The notes beneath the pieces are model-generated. The model saw only the letters and a program-made list of their open reading frames with translations. It was not told the origin of the DNA and did no database searches. Position numbers and translations under genes: made by a program. Below are positions 1 through 8,047 of a stretch of 50,902 nt of DNA, in pieces. This DNA is from Virgibacillus sp. AGTR (GTDB lineage Bacteria; Bacillota; Bacilli; Bacillales; Amphibacillaceae), in the NCBI RefSeq assembly GCF_016919725.2, contig NZ_JAJERH010000027.1, positions 1-50,902 on the forward strand. The letters run 5' to 3'. Numbering within the stretch: the first letter of the stretch is position 1; every line of letters begins with the position of its first letter.

Positions 1-18
1 GCGATAAACTGAAATAAA

Positions 19-150
19 TATGGATAAGTATGGGAACAACTGCCAGTAAATGTCCGATTGGTTCAAAGGCCTTTAGGCCATACCCCTGTGGTACTAACCA
101 TAAGTGGGGGATAAAACAGCCCCTCAACTGATTGAAGCTTCACTTATAAA
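19..150 (+). repeat. Structured dispersed repeat, copy A
   Basis: This is one of four related non-coding copies (others at 18499-18552, 24239-24402 and 32590-32715). Shared blocks are ACTGCCAGTAAATG at 39-52, CGATTGGTT, a CCTTTAG block, TACC-loop-GGTA at 81-92, a G-run/C-run hairpin at 103-129, and a terminal TTCACTT near 140. An extra GGCC-TTTA-GGCC hairpin is present at 69-80. The G/C-run hairpin followed by a TTCACTT(TAT) end resembles the right ends and guide-RNA scaffolds of IS200/IS605 TnpB elements, but no tnpB is nearby. That assignment is inference. Confidence 0.6.
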
Positions 151-194
151 TCATTAACTTCCACTATCATATAAGTTAGAAATTAGAAAATCAA

Positions 195-638
195 CTATTC
201 GAGACGGAACCAGCCCCAGGCTTTCTTAAAAATTTGATTAGCGACTTCAGAGAACATCAAGCCGATGGCAATAGCCCCGGCTAACAGCATCACTTTTGCT
301 GAAAGTTGAACAGCGCTAAAATAATCATTTTCAACAAATTTTCGCATGGCATCATAAGCAATGCCTCCAGGCACGAGAGGGATTATTCCGGACACATTAA
401 AAATAATTATTGGTGTCTTATATAATCTTGCACATAGATGACTTAATACAGCAACAAGCATGGAACCAAAGATAGTAGCAGGAACGGTATCAATTCCTTG
501 ATCAACCAAGATATAATAGACAATCCAGCCGAACATGCCGACAAGTCCACACTGGATTAAAGCTTGTCTGGGGGCATTAAAAAGAATACCAAATCCACTA
601 GCAGCGATGAAGCTTGTCATTAGTTGAGCAAAGAGCAA
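195..638 (-). CDS. ThrE-type exporter, small subunit (YjjB-like, DUF3815)
   Basis: This 147-residue hydrophobic protein has about four to five membrane segments and resembles the C-terminal half of ThrE threonine/serine exporters, which many Firmicutes encode as a separate small protein. The motif SGIIPLVPGG near residues 83-92 is typical of the family and recurs in the partner protein as MPLVPGL. The start is TTG at 638, chosen because AGGAGGAGA lies 6 bases upstream; the next ATG is 18 bases further in and has no ribosome binding site. It sits 18 bp downstream of the YjjP-like gene, so the two are almost certainly co-transcribed and form one transporter. The substrate (threonine/serine or another small metabolite) cannot be read from sequence. 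Confidence 0.85.
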   Translation of the reverse strand: MLFAQLMTSFIAASGFGILFNAPRQALIQCGLVGMFGWIVYYILVDQGIDTVPATIFGSMLVAVLSHLCARLYKTPIIIFNVSGIIPLVPGGIAYDAMRKFVENDYFSAVQLSAKVMLLAGAIAIGLMFSEVANQIFKKAWGWFRLE

Positions 639-656
639 GTTTATCTCCTCCTAATC

Positions 657-1403
657 CTACATAAAGGCAAATACGACAGCAACACCAGCACCGATTGCAA
701 AGGCTGTTAATATTGCTTCAACGCCTTTTGAAACACCGGCTACTAAATGACCTGCCATCAAATCACGTACTGCATTTGTTATGTGTAACCCAGGTACAAG
801 AGGCATTACGGCCCCGATAATAATCTTATCCATTAGCATGCCGAAATTCAGCTCGATAGCTATAAGTGCGAGAATGGCAATGATAAAAGAAGCTAGAAAT
901 TCGGCAATAAATCTTATCTCCACTAGCTTTTCAAACCAGATCATGGCAGCAAAGCCTCCTCCACCAGCAATAAAAGAAGGGATAAAATCACCCCATAATC
1001 CACCAAACATGATGGTGAAGCTACCGCTAACTAATGCAGCTGCTAGAATTTGCATCCAATATGGAAATGATTCACTGGCATGCTGAACGCCCTTTAGCAA
1101 TAATAAAGCCTCTTTTACCTCAATAGATTGTTCGGCTATTTGTCGCGAAATACTGTTTACTTCAGTAATTTTATGGAGATCAGTTGAACGATTGGAGATT
1201 CTACGGAAATAGGTCGCTTCTCCTTCAGTAGAAAAATGAATACCTGTTGGTGTCGCATAGCTTTCCGCATTTTCTAATCCATAGGCAATTGCGATTCGAT
1301 TCATTGTATCTTCCACTCGATAGGTTTCTGCACCACTCTCCAACATGATTTTTCCAGCAAGAATGCAGACTTTAGCTACAGAAGTAGGGTCATTGTTATA
1401 CAT
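657..1403 (-). CDS. ThrE-type exporter, large subunit (YjjP-like, DUF1212)
   Basis: The protein has 248 residues. A soluble N-terminal part (about residues 1-115) contains the family pattern LAGKIMLESGAETYRVEDTM and the segment GIHFSTEGEATYF. It is followed by about five membrane segments, with MPLVPGLHITNAVRD near 200-214. This is the N-terminal portion of the ThrE threonine/serine exporter family, split here from the small C-terminal subunit that follows 18 bp downstream. The ATG at 1403 is preceded by AAAGGGGGA at good spacing. It is probably an inner-membrane exporter for small amino acids; family membership is clear, substrate is not. Confidence 0.87.
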   Translation of the reverse strand: MYNNDPTSVAKVCILAGKIMLESGAETYRVEDTMNRIAIAYGLENAESYATPTGIHFSTEGEATYFRRISNRSTDLHKITEVNSISRQIAEQSIEVKEALLLLKGVQHASESFPYWMQILAAALVSGSFTIMFGGLWGDFIPSFIAGGGGFAAMIWFEKLVEIRFIAEFLASFIIAILALIAIELNFGMLMDKIIIGAVMPLVPGLHITNAVRDLMAGHLVAGVSKGVEAILTAFAIGAGVAVVFAFM

Positions 1404-1479
1404 AGGGTTCCCCCTTTCATAAGCATGTTACTAATATGTAATGATAGGAACGATTCGTCCAGAAGATAGGATGTTCGGC

Positions 1480-2181
1480 TTATTCTATTTTTTCCACCCA
1501 ATCTGGTGCTTGTAAGGAGCATAATATCTTTAATTCTTCCTGTCTTTTATCTAAATAAGAACTTATATTTAATAAGTCGTTGTCGACCATCGCTGGATGC
1601 GTCATTATTTCAATACTTGATGCTTCAAGTGATTGGATTTGTGAGAATAAATCAGGGGTTATTCCTTCTCCATAGAAGTCTAACCAGATTTGTTCTGTTA
1701 ATAATATATCTTTCTCATCTTTTAAGGAGTCAGTAACACGAACAGGGACCTGATAATCCTTTGCTAACTTCATGATTAAAGGTTTAAGTGGCTCCCAACC
1801 ATGTACATGATGATGACTATCAATATGATGTAAAGGAAGACCCGTATTCAAAAAAGCTTCTATTTGGGAGCGCCATTCTAACTCCAATTCCTGTAAATTG
1901 GGCGGATTCATTTGTCGAAAACGACTACTAAATCTAAACGTACCATCCTCGTTTACAAGATCAGATATCTTGGAGCTTAATGGTTTCCCCCAAGTTAATA
2001 CCAGATGGATTCCTACTTTTAAAGTTGGATGTGCTTTCGCTTGTTCTACTGCATAGTCTACAGCCAGCCCATTCATCATTAACGTTGTAGAATCAACTAC
2101 CCCCTGCAAATGGGACTGTATAATGCCATCTGTTACTCCTTTTGTTAGACCATAATCATCCGCATTAAATAAAACCTTCAT
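1480..2181 (-). CDS. chbG: ChbG/YdjC-family carbohydrate deacetylase
   Basis: This 233-residue member of the YdjC/ChbG family comprises metal-dependent hydrolases that remove an acetyl group from chito-oligosaccharides such as diacetylchitobiose or its 6-phosphate. The N-terminal NADDYG (Asp8, Asp9), His59 in GIHLVLTWGKP and the His-rich HHIDSHHHVHG around 118-128 are the metal and catalytic signature. I start at 2181 rather than further upstream because GGAGGGGG precedes this ATG and the sequence then begins with the family's MKVLFNADD. It lies 31 bp downstream of the GntR gene on the same strand and back-to-back with a GH4/PTS operon, the same association seen in enterobacterial chb operons. 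A role in chitobiose-type sugar use is therefore likely. Confidence 0.88.
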   Translation of the reverse strand: MKVLFNADDYGLTKGVTDGIIQSHLQGVVDSTTLMMNGLAVDYAVEQAKAHPTLKVGIHLVLTWGKPLSSKISDLVNEDGTFRFSSRFRQMNPPNLQELELEWRSQIEAFLNTGLPLHHIDSHHHVHGWEPLKPLIMKLAKDYQVPVRVTDSLKDEKDILLTEQIWLDFYGEGITPDLFSQIQSLEASSIEIMTHPAMVDNDLLNISSYLDKRQEELKILCSLQAPDWVEKIE

Positions 2182-2212
2182 AAATATTTTCCCCCTCCAT
2201 ATTATTAAACTT

Positions 2213-2944
2213 TTATTCAGCTTCAAATGGGTAGTTACGTTCAATGACAAAATTTGTTTTATCTCCTCTAAAGTAAGAGCGAGAATATTCTACCTTCTCC
2301 CCTTTTTCATTTTCTGCAACGGTTTCAATATAAAAGCATGGTGAACCAGGTTCACAGTTTAAATGTGAAGAGGAGCGCTCATCAGCAAGTGCGATTTCTA
2401 CATGTTCCGTTGTTTTTGCTATGTGGACGCTGAAATCCTCTTTTAAAGCTCCATAAAGCGAGGTCTCGGCTTGTTCCTTTGTAATTCCTGGTGCAACATT
2501 CCACGGAATGTAGGCGATCTCATATTGAGTCGGCTCAGTATTCGCTTTACGAACCCGCTCCACCCTTTGAATGGGGTCATTTAACGTAACATCTAACGAT
2601 TGTTCTAGATATTCATTTGCCGGTACAACTTGAATACTAATCAACGTGATTTCTGCTTTTTTCCCTTGAATGGCAATCTGGTCGCTATATCGTTTTACGG
2701 TTTGGGATAATGTCTGTTTTACTTTCTGATCGGCGACAAAAGTTCCTCTGCCTTGATGACGCTCTAAGTAACCCTCAACAGTTAATTGATTGAGAGCAGT
2801 TCGAATAGTTGTTCTACTCACGCCAAAACCCTTACATAATTCTAGCTCTGTAGGTATCTTTTCTCCTCTCTTATATTTATTAGCTTTAATTCGATTCAGT
2901 AGTTCCTCTTTTATATAGGCATGTAATGATTGGTTCTTTTCCAT
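2213..2944 (-). CDS. GntR/HutC-family transcriptional regulator
   Basis: The 243-residue protein has an N-terminal winged helix (about residues 8-75; the GVSRTTIRTAL recognition region near 40-50) and a C-terminal UTRA ligand domain (about 90-240) of the HutC subfamily. Such proteins usually repress sugar genes and are released by a phosphorylated sugar. AAGGGAGTG precedes the ATG. The gene is divergent from the GH4-PTS operon across a 496-bp AT-rich gap and is transcribed together with the ChbG-like deacetylase downstream, so it most likely controls both units. The ligand would be a PTS-imported phosphodisaccharide by analogy; this is inferred from context, not seen. Confidence 0.88.
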   Translation of the reverse strand: MEKNQSLHAYIKEELLNRIKANKYKRGEKIPTELELCKGFGVSRTTIRTALNQLTVEGYLERHQGRGTFVADQKVKQTLSQTVKRYSDQIAIQGKKAEITLISIQVVPANEYLEQSLDVTLNDPIQRVERVRKANTEPTQYEIAYIPWNVAPGITKEQAETSLYGALKEDFSVHIAKTTEHVEIALADERSSSHLNCEPGSPCFYIETVAENEKGEKVEYSRSYFRGDKTNFVIERNYPFEAE

Positions 2945-3217
2945 TCGTGCACTCCCTTATCTATTTGATCTTTTTATCATGTTCATGGGTTAAAAGGAAA
3001 TTTTCAATTCGTTAAAATTACGTGAAACTAAAATTATCTGGTTATATGTTGTAAAAAGCAAAAGACCTTTTTGCAGGATAATACATGAAGTACCCGGTTA
3101 GGTAATGTAGATGGTTGTCGATAGCCCGATAGTAATTGTACTGTCTACATGTATGCGTTATTAAAAATTCTTTTACTTGTAAATTTATTTAATTAAAGTG
3201 TACAAGATTACACATTT

Positions 3218-3299
3218 AATGACAATATTTTATAAATGTAATGACAATATAAAACAATTTTTTAATAATGTATGGACAATAAATAATTTGTATGATACA
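3218..3299. promoter_or_regulatory. Candidate GntR operator and promoter zone
   Basis: In the gap between the regulator and the PTS operon, AATGACAATAT occurs twice with 22-bp phasing (3218-3228, 3240-3250) and a third close variant TATGGACAATA lies at 3271. A perfect palindrome TGTAT-G-ATACA sits at 3289-3299. TGGACA at 3273 with TACATT 17 bp later could be a promoter whose -10 overlaps the palindrome, which would suit a repressor. The elements are visible; assigning them to this GntR protein is inference. The rest of the gap (2945-3217 and 3300-3401) is AT-rich with no gene that I can support. Confidence 0.4.
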
Positions 3300-3401
3300 T
3301 TTTTAATGGAGAAACGGAATAGGTATAAGTAACCAATAGTTAAGGAAGAAGTTTAGAGTTTTTTGGATCATTCCAGAAGACGCTTAATTTTTCATTATAA
3401 T

Positions 3402-3415
3402 TAAAAGCGTTTTCA
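3402..3415. promoter_or_regulatory. Candidate cre site (CcpA)
   Basis: TAAAAGCGTTTTCA, read on the minus strand as TGAAAACGCTTTTA, matches the catabolite response consensus TGWAANCGNTNWCA with one mismatch. It lies 26-39 bp upstream of the GH4 gene start, downstream of any plausible promoter, where CcpA would act as a roadblock. This fits a PTS sugar operon. Confidence 0.55.
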
Positions 3416-3440
3416 AAATTCATCAAAGGAGTTTATACAA

Positions 3441-4757
3441 ATGACAGTAAAACTTGTAGTAGTTGGTGGTGGATCGAGTTATACACCTGAGATTATTGAA
3501 GGGATAATTCGTCGCCATGATTCATTCCCTGTTACAGATATTGTTCTAGTTGATATTGAAGCTGGGAAGGAAAAACTCGAGATTATCGGTAATCTGGCAC
3601 AACGCATGATAGAAAAATCCAATAAACCTATTAATCTATCGTGGACATTAGATCGTAGAGAAGCACTTAAACAAGCTGACTTTGTTTCAACACAGATAAG
3701 AGTAGGAGGTTTAGCTGCTCGTTCAAAGGATGAACGAATCCCATTAAGTCACGGATTTATTGGTCAGGAAACAAATGGGGCTGGAGGAATATTTAAGGCC
3801 TTTCGTACCATACCAGTATTATTGGATTTGGCAAAAGATGTTCATGAAATTTGTCCCAATGCGTGGATTATAAACTTTACAAATCCTGCTGGAATCGTTA
3901 CAGAAGCATTATTGAAACATTCACCACATAAGAAGGTTATTGGTGTTTGTAATATTCCATACAATATGCGTCATTCAACAGCAGAAATATTGGATGCCGA
4001 TCCAAATGACGTATTAATTGAATTTATTGGGATGAACCATTTTGTTTTCGGTAAGAAGGTATATGTCAATGGAATAGATCGTACCAAAGAAGTTTTGGAG
4101 AAGTTAAGCGGCGATTTAGATTACTCACCTGCAAACATTGTTAATTTAGGCTGGTCGAAGACATTCATTGAAGCAACTGGACTTCTTCCTAATCCATATC
4201 ATCAGTATTATTTCCAAACGAAAGAGGTTTTGGAAAAAGATGTGAAAGCATTTAAGGAAAATGGTACTAGGGCTGAGGTTGTGCAAAATTTGGAAACATC
4301 TTTATTTAACATCTATAGTAATCCATCATTATATGAAAAACCTAAGGAACTAGAAGAACGTGGTGGTGCTTTTTACAGTGACGTCGCTTGCAGTTTGATG
4401 GACTCTATATATAACAACAAACAGGATGTTCAGACTGTAAATACGATTAATAATGGGGCTATTCCAGATCTGCCTGAAGATGCAGTTATTGAAGTAAACT
4501 GCATGATTACAAATAATGGTCCAAAACCGATTTCTGTAGGTGCATTGCCACATACAGTGAAAGGCCATATTTATCAAATGAAGGCATTTGAAGAGTTAGT
4601 GATTCGGGCAAGTATATCTGGAGATTACAACGATGCATATACAGCAATGGTTATGAATCCACTTCTTGCAAACGAAAAAGGTAGTAAGGTTGTGCTTGAT
4701 GAGTTATTAGAAGCACATAAATCATATTTACCACAATTTAAATCAAGGGGGAATTAG
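3441..4757 (+). CDS. GH4 6-phospho-beta-glucosidase (LicH/ChbF-like)
   Basis: This 438-residue glycoside hydrolase of family 4 cleaves phosphorylated disaccharides delivered by a PTS through an NAD- and Mn-dependent redox mechanism. The N-terminal GGGSSYTPE (residues 9-17) is the NAD-binding loop. GFIGQETNGAGG near 105-116, Cys170-Asn171 in GVCNIP and His200 in GMNHF are the substrate and metal positions of the family. AAAGGAG precedes the ATG. The gene is first in an operon with EIIC (1-bp gap), EIIA and EIIB. With the neighbouring ChbG-like deacetylase, the likely substrate is a chitobiose- or cellobiose-type 6-phosphate. The choice between glucose- and glucosamine-type aglycones cannot be made from sequence. 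Confidence 0.93.
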   Translation: MTVKLVVVGGGSSYTPEIIEGIIRRHDSFPVTDIVLVDIEAGKEKLEIIGNLAQRMIEKSNKPINLSWTLDRREALKQADFVSTQIRVGGLAARSKDERIPLSHGFIGQETNGAGGIFKAFRTIPVLLDLAKDVHEICPNAWIINFTNPAGIVTEALLKHSPHKKVIGVCNIPYNMRHSTAEILDADPNDVLIEFIGMNHFVFGKKVYVNGIDRTKEVLEKLSGDLDYSPANIVNLGWSKTFIEATGLLPNPYHQYYFQTKEVLEKDVKAFKENGTRAEVVQNLETSLFNIYSNPSLYEKPKELEERGGAFYSDVACSLMDSIYNNKQDVQTVNTINNGAIPDLPEDAVIEVNCMITNNGPKPISVGALPHTVKGHIYQMKAFEELVIRASISGDYNDAYTAMVMNPLLANEKGSKVVLDELLEAHKSYLPQFKSRGN

Positions 4758-4758
4758 A

Positions 4759-6030
4759 ATGAATAAGTTCATTGAAATTGCTGGTCGTATTGGATCACAA
4801 CGTCATCTAGTAGCAGTGCGTGATGGATTCGTTGCGATTATGCCTTTAATTATTGTTGGTTCATTAGCAATCCTGATTAATAACTTTCCGCCATTTGGAA
4901 GTTTCAATTTCGTAGAATGGATGAATGGTATTTTTGGAGACGGTAATTGGCAGGCAGTTGGGGGAAGTATTTGGAATGGAACCTTTGCTGTATTGGGACT
5001 TTTAGTTTCGTTTTCTATCGCTTATAATTTAGCTAAGTCCTATGATGTTGATGGCTTATCAGCAGGTCTAATATCTGCTGGGGGCTTCATTATGCTCGTC
5101 CCATGGACTGAGGATGGTGGCTTGAATGCAGCATGGTTGGGGACACAAGGGTTATTCGTCGGAATTATTCTTGCATTAGTATTAACGGAATTATTCAGAA
5201 TCTTAATAAAATCAAAAATGACAATTAAAATGCCAGAAGGTGTTCCTGAAGGAGTAACTCGTTCTTTTAAAGCTTTAATTCCTGCAGTAATTATACTCAT
5301 CATTCTTGGTTTCTTCCAAGCATTGATGAATGTATTTGCAGAGCAAAGCGTGTTTGAGGTTATTTTCAATGTTATTCAAGAACCATTACAGGGGTTAGGG
5401 AATACGCTGCCTGCAGCAATGGTTGTCTCATTCCTCAATCATTTACTATGGTTCTTTGGTTTACATGGTACGAATATTATTGGATCCGTTATTGAACCAT
5501 TATATTTACCATTAATTGAACAAAATTTAGATCTATTTAAGAGTGGAATGTCCGCATTTGAAGTACCAAATATTGTAACAAAGCCATTCCTTGACTCATT
5601 CGTGTTCATGGGTGGATCTGGTACCACAATTGCCTTATTAATTGCTATCTTTATTGTCATCCGTAGAGAAAAGAATCACCCTTATCGTCAAGTGGCAAAG
5701 TTATCTGCACCAGCAGGGTTATTTAACATTAACGAGCCAGTAATATTTGGTTTGCCAATTGTTTTGAATCCTGCAATGTTAATTCCTTTTATTTTGATAC
5801 CGGTTACGTTAACTGTTACGTCATATATAGCATTGGCGACTGGGCTAGTTCCAAGAACAGTGGCGATCTTGCCGTGGACAACGCCACCAATTTTAAGCGG
5901 TTACTTAGTAACTGGAGGAAGCTGGCGTGGAATTGCTTTACAGGTATTTAATTTAACGCTTGCTGTACTTATGTATATACCGTTTATAATGGCAGGAGTT
6001 AGAACACTAAGACAACGAAAAGAGGGTTAA
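4759..6030 (+). CDS. PTS EIIC, lactose/cellobiose family
   Basis: The 423-residue membrane permease has about ten helices and belongs to the lactose/cellobiose/diacetylchitobiose PTS family (CelB/LicC/ChbC type). It forms the sugar channel while EIIA and EIIB carry the phosphate. Typical marks are the N-terminal GRIGSQRHLVAVRDG, FFGLHGTNIIGSV near 230 and FNINEPVIFGLPIVLNP near 325, the sugar-binding segment of the family. It begins immediately after the GH4 stop codon with a ribosome binding site inside the end of that gene (AAGGGGGAATTAGA). No EIIB domain is fused; it is encoded separately at 6369. Confidence 0.93.
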   Translation: MNKFIEIAGRIGSQRHLVAVRDGFVAIMPLIIVGSLAILINNFPPFGSFNFVEWMNGIFGDGNWQAVGGSIWNGTFAVLGLLVSFSIAYNLAKSYDVDGLSAGLISAGGFIMLVPWTEDGGLNAAWLGTQGLFVGIILALVLTELFRILIKSKMTIKMPEGVPEGVTRSFKALIPAVIILIILGFFQALMNVFAEQSVFEVIFNVIQEPLQGLGNTLPAAMVVSFLNHLLWFFGLHGTNIIGSVIEPLYLPLIEQNLDLFKSGMSAFEVPNIVTKPFLDSFVFMGGSGTTIALLIAIFIVIRREKNHPYRQVAKLSAPAGLFNINEPVIFGLPIVLNPAMLIPFILIPVTLTVTSYIALATGLVPRTVAILPWTTPPILSGYLVTGGSWRGIALQVFNLTLAVLMYIPFIMAGVRTLRQRKEG

Positions 6031-6034
6031 TACA

Positions 6035-6364
6035 ATGGAAACAACAGAGGATGTTCAAATGTTATCTTTCCAAATTATTTTACATGCTGGAAATGCAAGG
6101 TCACATGCGATGGAAGCAATTTCTCATGCAAAGGCATACCAGTTCAACGAGGCACGTCAAAAGATTGAAGCGGCTGATAAAGAATTTAATGACGCACACC
6201 ATATGCAAACAAAACTCTTACAGGAAGAAGCAGATGGAAAACAAACGGATTTATCCGTAATATTGATCCATGCGCAGGATCATCTAATGACGGCTATGAC
6301 AGTGAAAGACTTAGCGGTTGAAATGATAGACATGTATGAGAAAATACAAACATTGGAGGGATAA
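6035..6364 (+). CDS. PTS EIIA, lactose/cellobiose family
   Basis: The 109-residue three-helix EIIA protein contains the phosphorylation motif VILIHAQDHLMTAMT, with His79 as the expected phosphoryl acceptor from HPr and an Asp-containing metal-binding turn that holds the trimer. It lies 4 bp after EIIC and 4 bp before EIIB, so translation is probably coupled. The length is normal for the LacF/CelC/ChbA type. Confidence 0.92.
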   Translation: METTEDVQMLSFQIILHAGNARSHAMEAISHAKAYQFNEARQKIEAADKEFNDAHHMQTKLLQEEADGKQTDLSVILIHAQDHLMTAMTVKDLAVEMIDMYEKIQTLEG

Positions 6365-6368
6365 TAAA

Positions 6369-6671
6369 ATGAAAATTATACTAGTTTGTTCAGCGGGGAT
6401 GTCAACGTCTATGCTTGTTAAAAAAATGAAGCAGGCAGCTGAGGAGCGGAATCTAGATGCAGAAATAAATGCAGTTGCTGAATCACAGTTAAAAAATGAA
6501 TTAGATAATCTAGACGTTGTATTAATTGGTCCACAGGTTCGCTATTTAGAAAAGAAAATTAAAGAACAGGTTGAACCACATGGCATTGCCGTCGATGTAA
6601 TCGATCAAATGGCATACGGCATGATACAAGGTGATAAAGTTTTAGATCAGGCAGTAGAGCTTGCAAAATAA
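6369..6671 (+). CDS. PTS EIIB, lactose/cellobiose family
   Basis: The 100-residue cytosolic EIIB carries its phosphocysteine loop at the N-terminus (LVCSAGMSTSML, Cys7). I start at the ATG at 6369, which has GGAGGG 9 bp upstream inside the end of EIIA and gives the standard EIIB N-terminus. It is the last gene of the PTS operon and is followed 16 bp later by an intrinsic terminator. Partners are the EIIA and EIIC encoded just upstream. Confidence 0.93.
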   Translation: MKIILVCSAGMSTSMLVKKMKQAAEERNLDAEINAVAESQLKNELDNLDVVLIGPQVRYLEKKIKEQVEPHGIAVDVIDQMAYGMIQGDKVLDQAVELAK

Positions 6672-6687
6672 TTTCATACATGAAAGG

Positions 6688-6737
6688 AATAGCTGCCTGT
6701 TTTCTGAAACGATGGATTACAGCGCAGCTATTTTTTT
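6688..6737 (+). terminator. Intrinsic terminator of the PTS operon
   Basis: AATAGCTGC (6688-6696) pairs with GCAGCTATT (6724-6732) and the stem runs straight into a T-run. It lies 16 bp after the EIIB stop codon. Confidence 0.75.
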
Positions 6738-6743
6738 ATCGTC

Positions 6744-6830
6744 TAGGAAATAGTAAAATTTGCCAATGTGGAAAATAGGCGCGTTTTGGGCCGCGTCCAG
6801 CCCCAGCCCCCAGAACTAGGCGACATTCAT
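6744..6830 (+). repeat. Bacillaceae-type GC-rich intergenic repeat (truncated)
   Basis: The segment begins TAGGAAAT and contains GGCGCGTT, CCGCGTCCAGCCCCAG and CAGAACTAGGCGAC. The same order of blocks recurs at 20248-20450 and partly at 22290-22395. It is clearly richer in GC than its surroundings. This copy stops early. Families of this type are common between Bacillaceae genes; their function is not established. From 6831 to 6971 I see no gene. Confidence 0.6.
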
Positions 6831-6971
6831 GTTGTTTGGTCGTATAGCGTTTTAAAGGGATTTATTAGTCTGTTAAAGGTGAGCTATCAGAGTTTTCTTA
6901 TTTAGACCTTTACAATTTATACCAATCTTGTTAAGCTGTTTTTGTTAGAAAATTTAATAGGAAATGTTACA

Positions 6972-7062
6972 GCACTAGGGGAGCTATTTGGAATAGCTGA
7001 GAAAGACGTATTCGTTTTGACCCTCTGTACCCGAACAGGATAATGCCTGCGTGGGAAAGTGT
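6972..7062 (+). promoter_or_regulatory. TPP riboswitch (THI element)
   Basis: All conserved blocks of the thiamine-pyrophosphate aptamer are present in order: CACTAGGGG (6973-6981), GCTGAGA (6996-7002), GACCCT (7019-7024), CCGAACAGGATAATGCCTGCG (7031-7051, written here as one motif with GATAATGCC as its core) and GGGAAAGTG closing helix P1 (CACT 6973-6976 with AGTG 7058-7061). A strong terminator follows at once (7088-7114), so the switch most likely works by premature termination when TPP is abundant. The next genes are lipM and lipA, not thiamine genes, which is unusual. Confidence 0.93.
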
Positions 7063-7087
7063 GGTCACCAAGGCTACATAAATGTTG

Positions 7088-7114
7088 ACTGCATTCACAA
7101 GGAATGCAGTTTTT
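7088..7114 (+). terminator. Riboswitch-controlled intrinsic terminator
   Basis: ACTGCATTC (7088-7096) pairs perfectly with GAATGCAGT (7102-7110) around a 5-base loop and is followed by a T-run. It begins 26 bases after the TPP aptamer, the standard distance for an attenuator expression platform. Confidence 0.85.
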
Positions 7115-7225
7115 AATTTAATGTATAGCAAATCGTTCTCTGTTTTGCAGGTAGTCAGTCTAGTTTTGATCTCGATAGCTCTTTCTATGTGCTGGAAGTC
7201 GATTTCTTATTGGGAGGCGATTTTC

Positions 7226-8047
7226 ATGCATGAACAATGGGGATTTTTAGAAAATGTACCACATGATGCTTCCATTAATATGGCATTAGATGAAGCCTTG
7301 CTTCATTGGCATTATGAAGGGAAAATACCGCCGACATTACGGTTTTATCGATGGATGAAACCGACACTTTCGATTGGTCATTTTCAAAAAGTAGATGGAA
7401 AAATTGACTTAGAAGGTGTACAAAAACATCAATGTCAGTTTGTACGCAGAATGACAGGTGGAAGTGCGGTATTGCATGATGATGAATTAACATACAGTAT
7501 TGTTATTTCTGAGGATCATCCTATGATAGCTTCTTCGATTCGCCAAGCTTATTATGATTTGTCGAAAGGAATTCTAAAAGGTTATCAAAACTTAGGAATA
7601 GAAGCAACCTACGCTGAATCATTTTCCAAGGAGAGAAGTAGTATTTGCTTCGAGCGGCCTGCTTTTTATGAAATGGTTGCAGATGGTAAAAAACTCTCAG
7701 GAAATGCACAAACTAGAAAAAAAGGGGTACTGCTTCAGCATGGATCGATACCGATAACCATGAACATTGATTTGCTATTCGATCTATTTTTATTTCCTTC
7801 AGACAAATTGAAAGAAAGAAAAAAACAAGGCTTTTGGAAAAAAGCAACAACAATTAATCAGTTAACAAATCAAGCGCATTCGTACGAAACAATTAAACCT
7901 GCTTTTATGGAGGGGTTCTCGAAAGGACTAAACATTAAGCTAGAGCCTTTTTCATTAACGAAAAGTCAATGGGATGAAGTATATAAACTTGCTGAAACAA
8001 ACTATTCTGATGAGAACACGAGAAAAGGAGCGGTCACCCATGCCTAA
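7226..8047 (+). CDS. lipM: LipM octanoyltransferase (lipoate assembly)
   Basis: The 273-residue protein belongs to the biotin/lipoate protein ligase fold and aligns best with Bacillus LipM (YqhM), which moves octanoate from acyl carrier protein to GcvH. Seen here are [14 protein letters not shown] near residues 16-29, [12 protein letters not shown] at 74-85, Cys141 in SSICFERP (acyl-thioester Cys) and the Lys of [12 protein letters not shown] near 153-164. The frame is open back to 7082, inside the terminator hairpin. I place the start at the ATG at 7226 because GGGAGGCG lies 6 bases upstream and the family N-terminus begins there. It overlaps lipA by 8 bp. The pair lies downstream of a TPP riboswitch. 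Confidence 0.9.
   Translation: MHEQWGFLENVPHDASINMALDEALLHWHYEGKIPPTLRFYRWMKPTLSIGHFQKVDGKIDLEGVQKHQCQFVRRMTGGSAVLHDDELTYSIVISEDHPMIASSIRQAYYDLSKGILKGYQNLGIEATYAESFSKERSSICFERPAFYEMVADGKKLSGNAQTRKKGVLLQHGSIPITMNIDLLFDLFLFPSDKLKERKKQGFWKKATTINQLTNQAHSYETIKPAFMEGFSKGLNIKLEPFSLTKSQWDEVYKLAETNYSDENTRKGAVTHA

Noticed and set aside
3090-3155. TGTAGA..TCTACA inverted repeat in the gntR-PTS gap as an operator
   Set aside because: Six-base arms with a 33-base spacer are too weak to separate from chance in AT-rich DNA.
7082-7225. Extending lipM upstream to the ATG at 7082
   Set aside because: That ATG lies just before the riboswitch terminator, the added residues do not fit LipM, and the ATG at 7226 has a good ribosome site.
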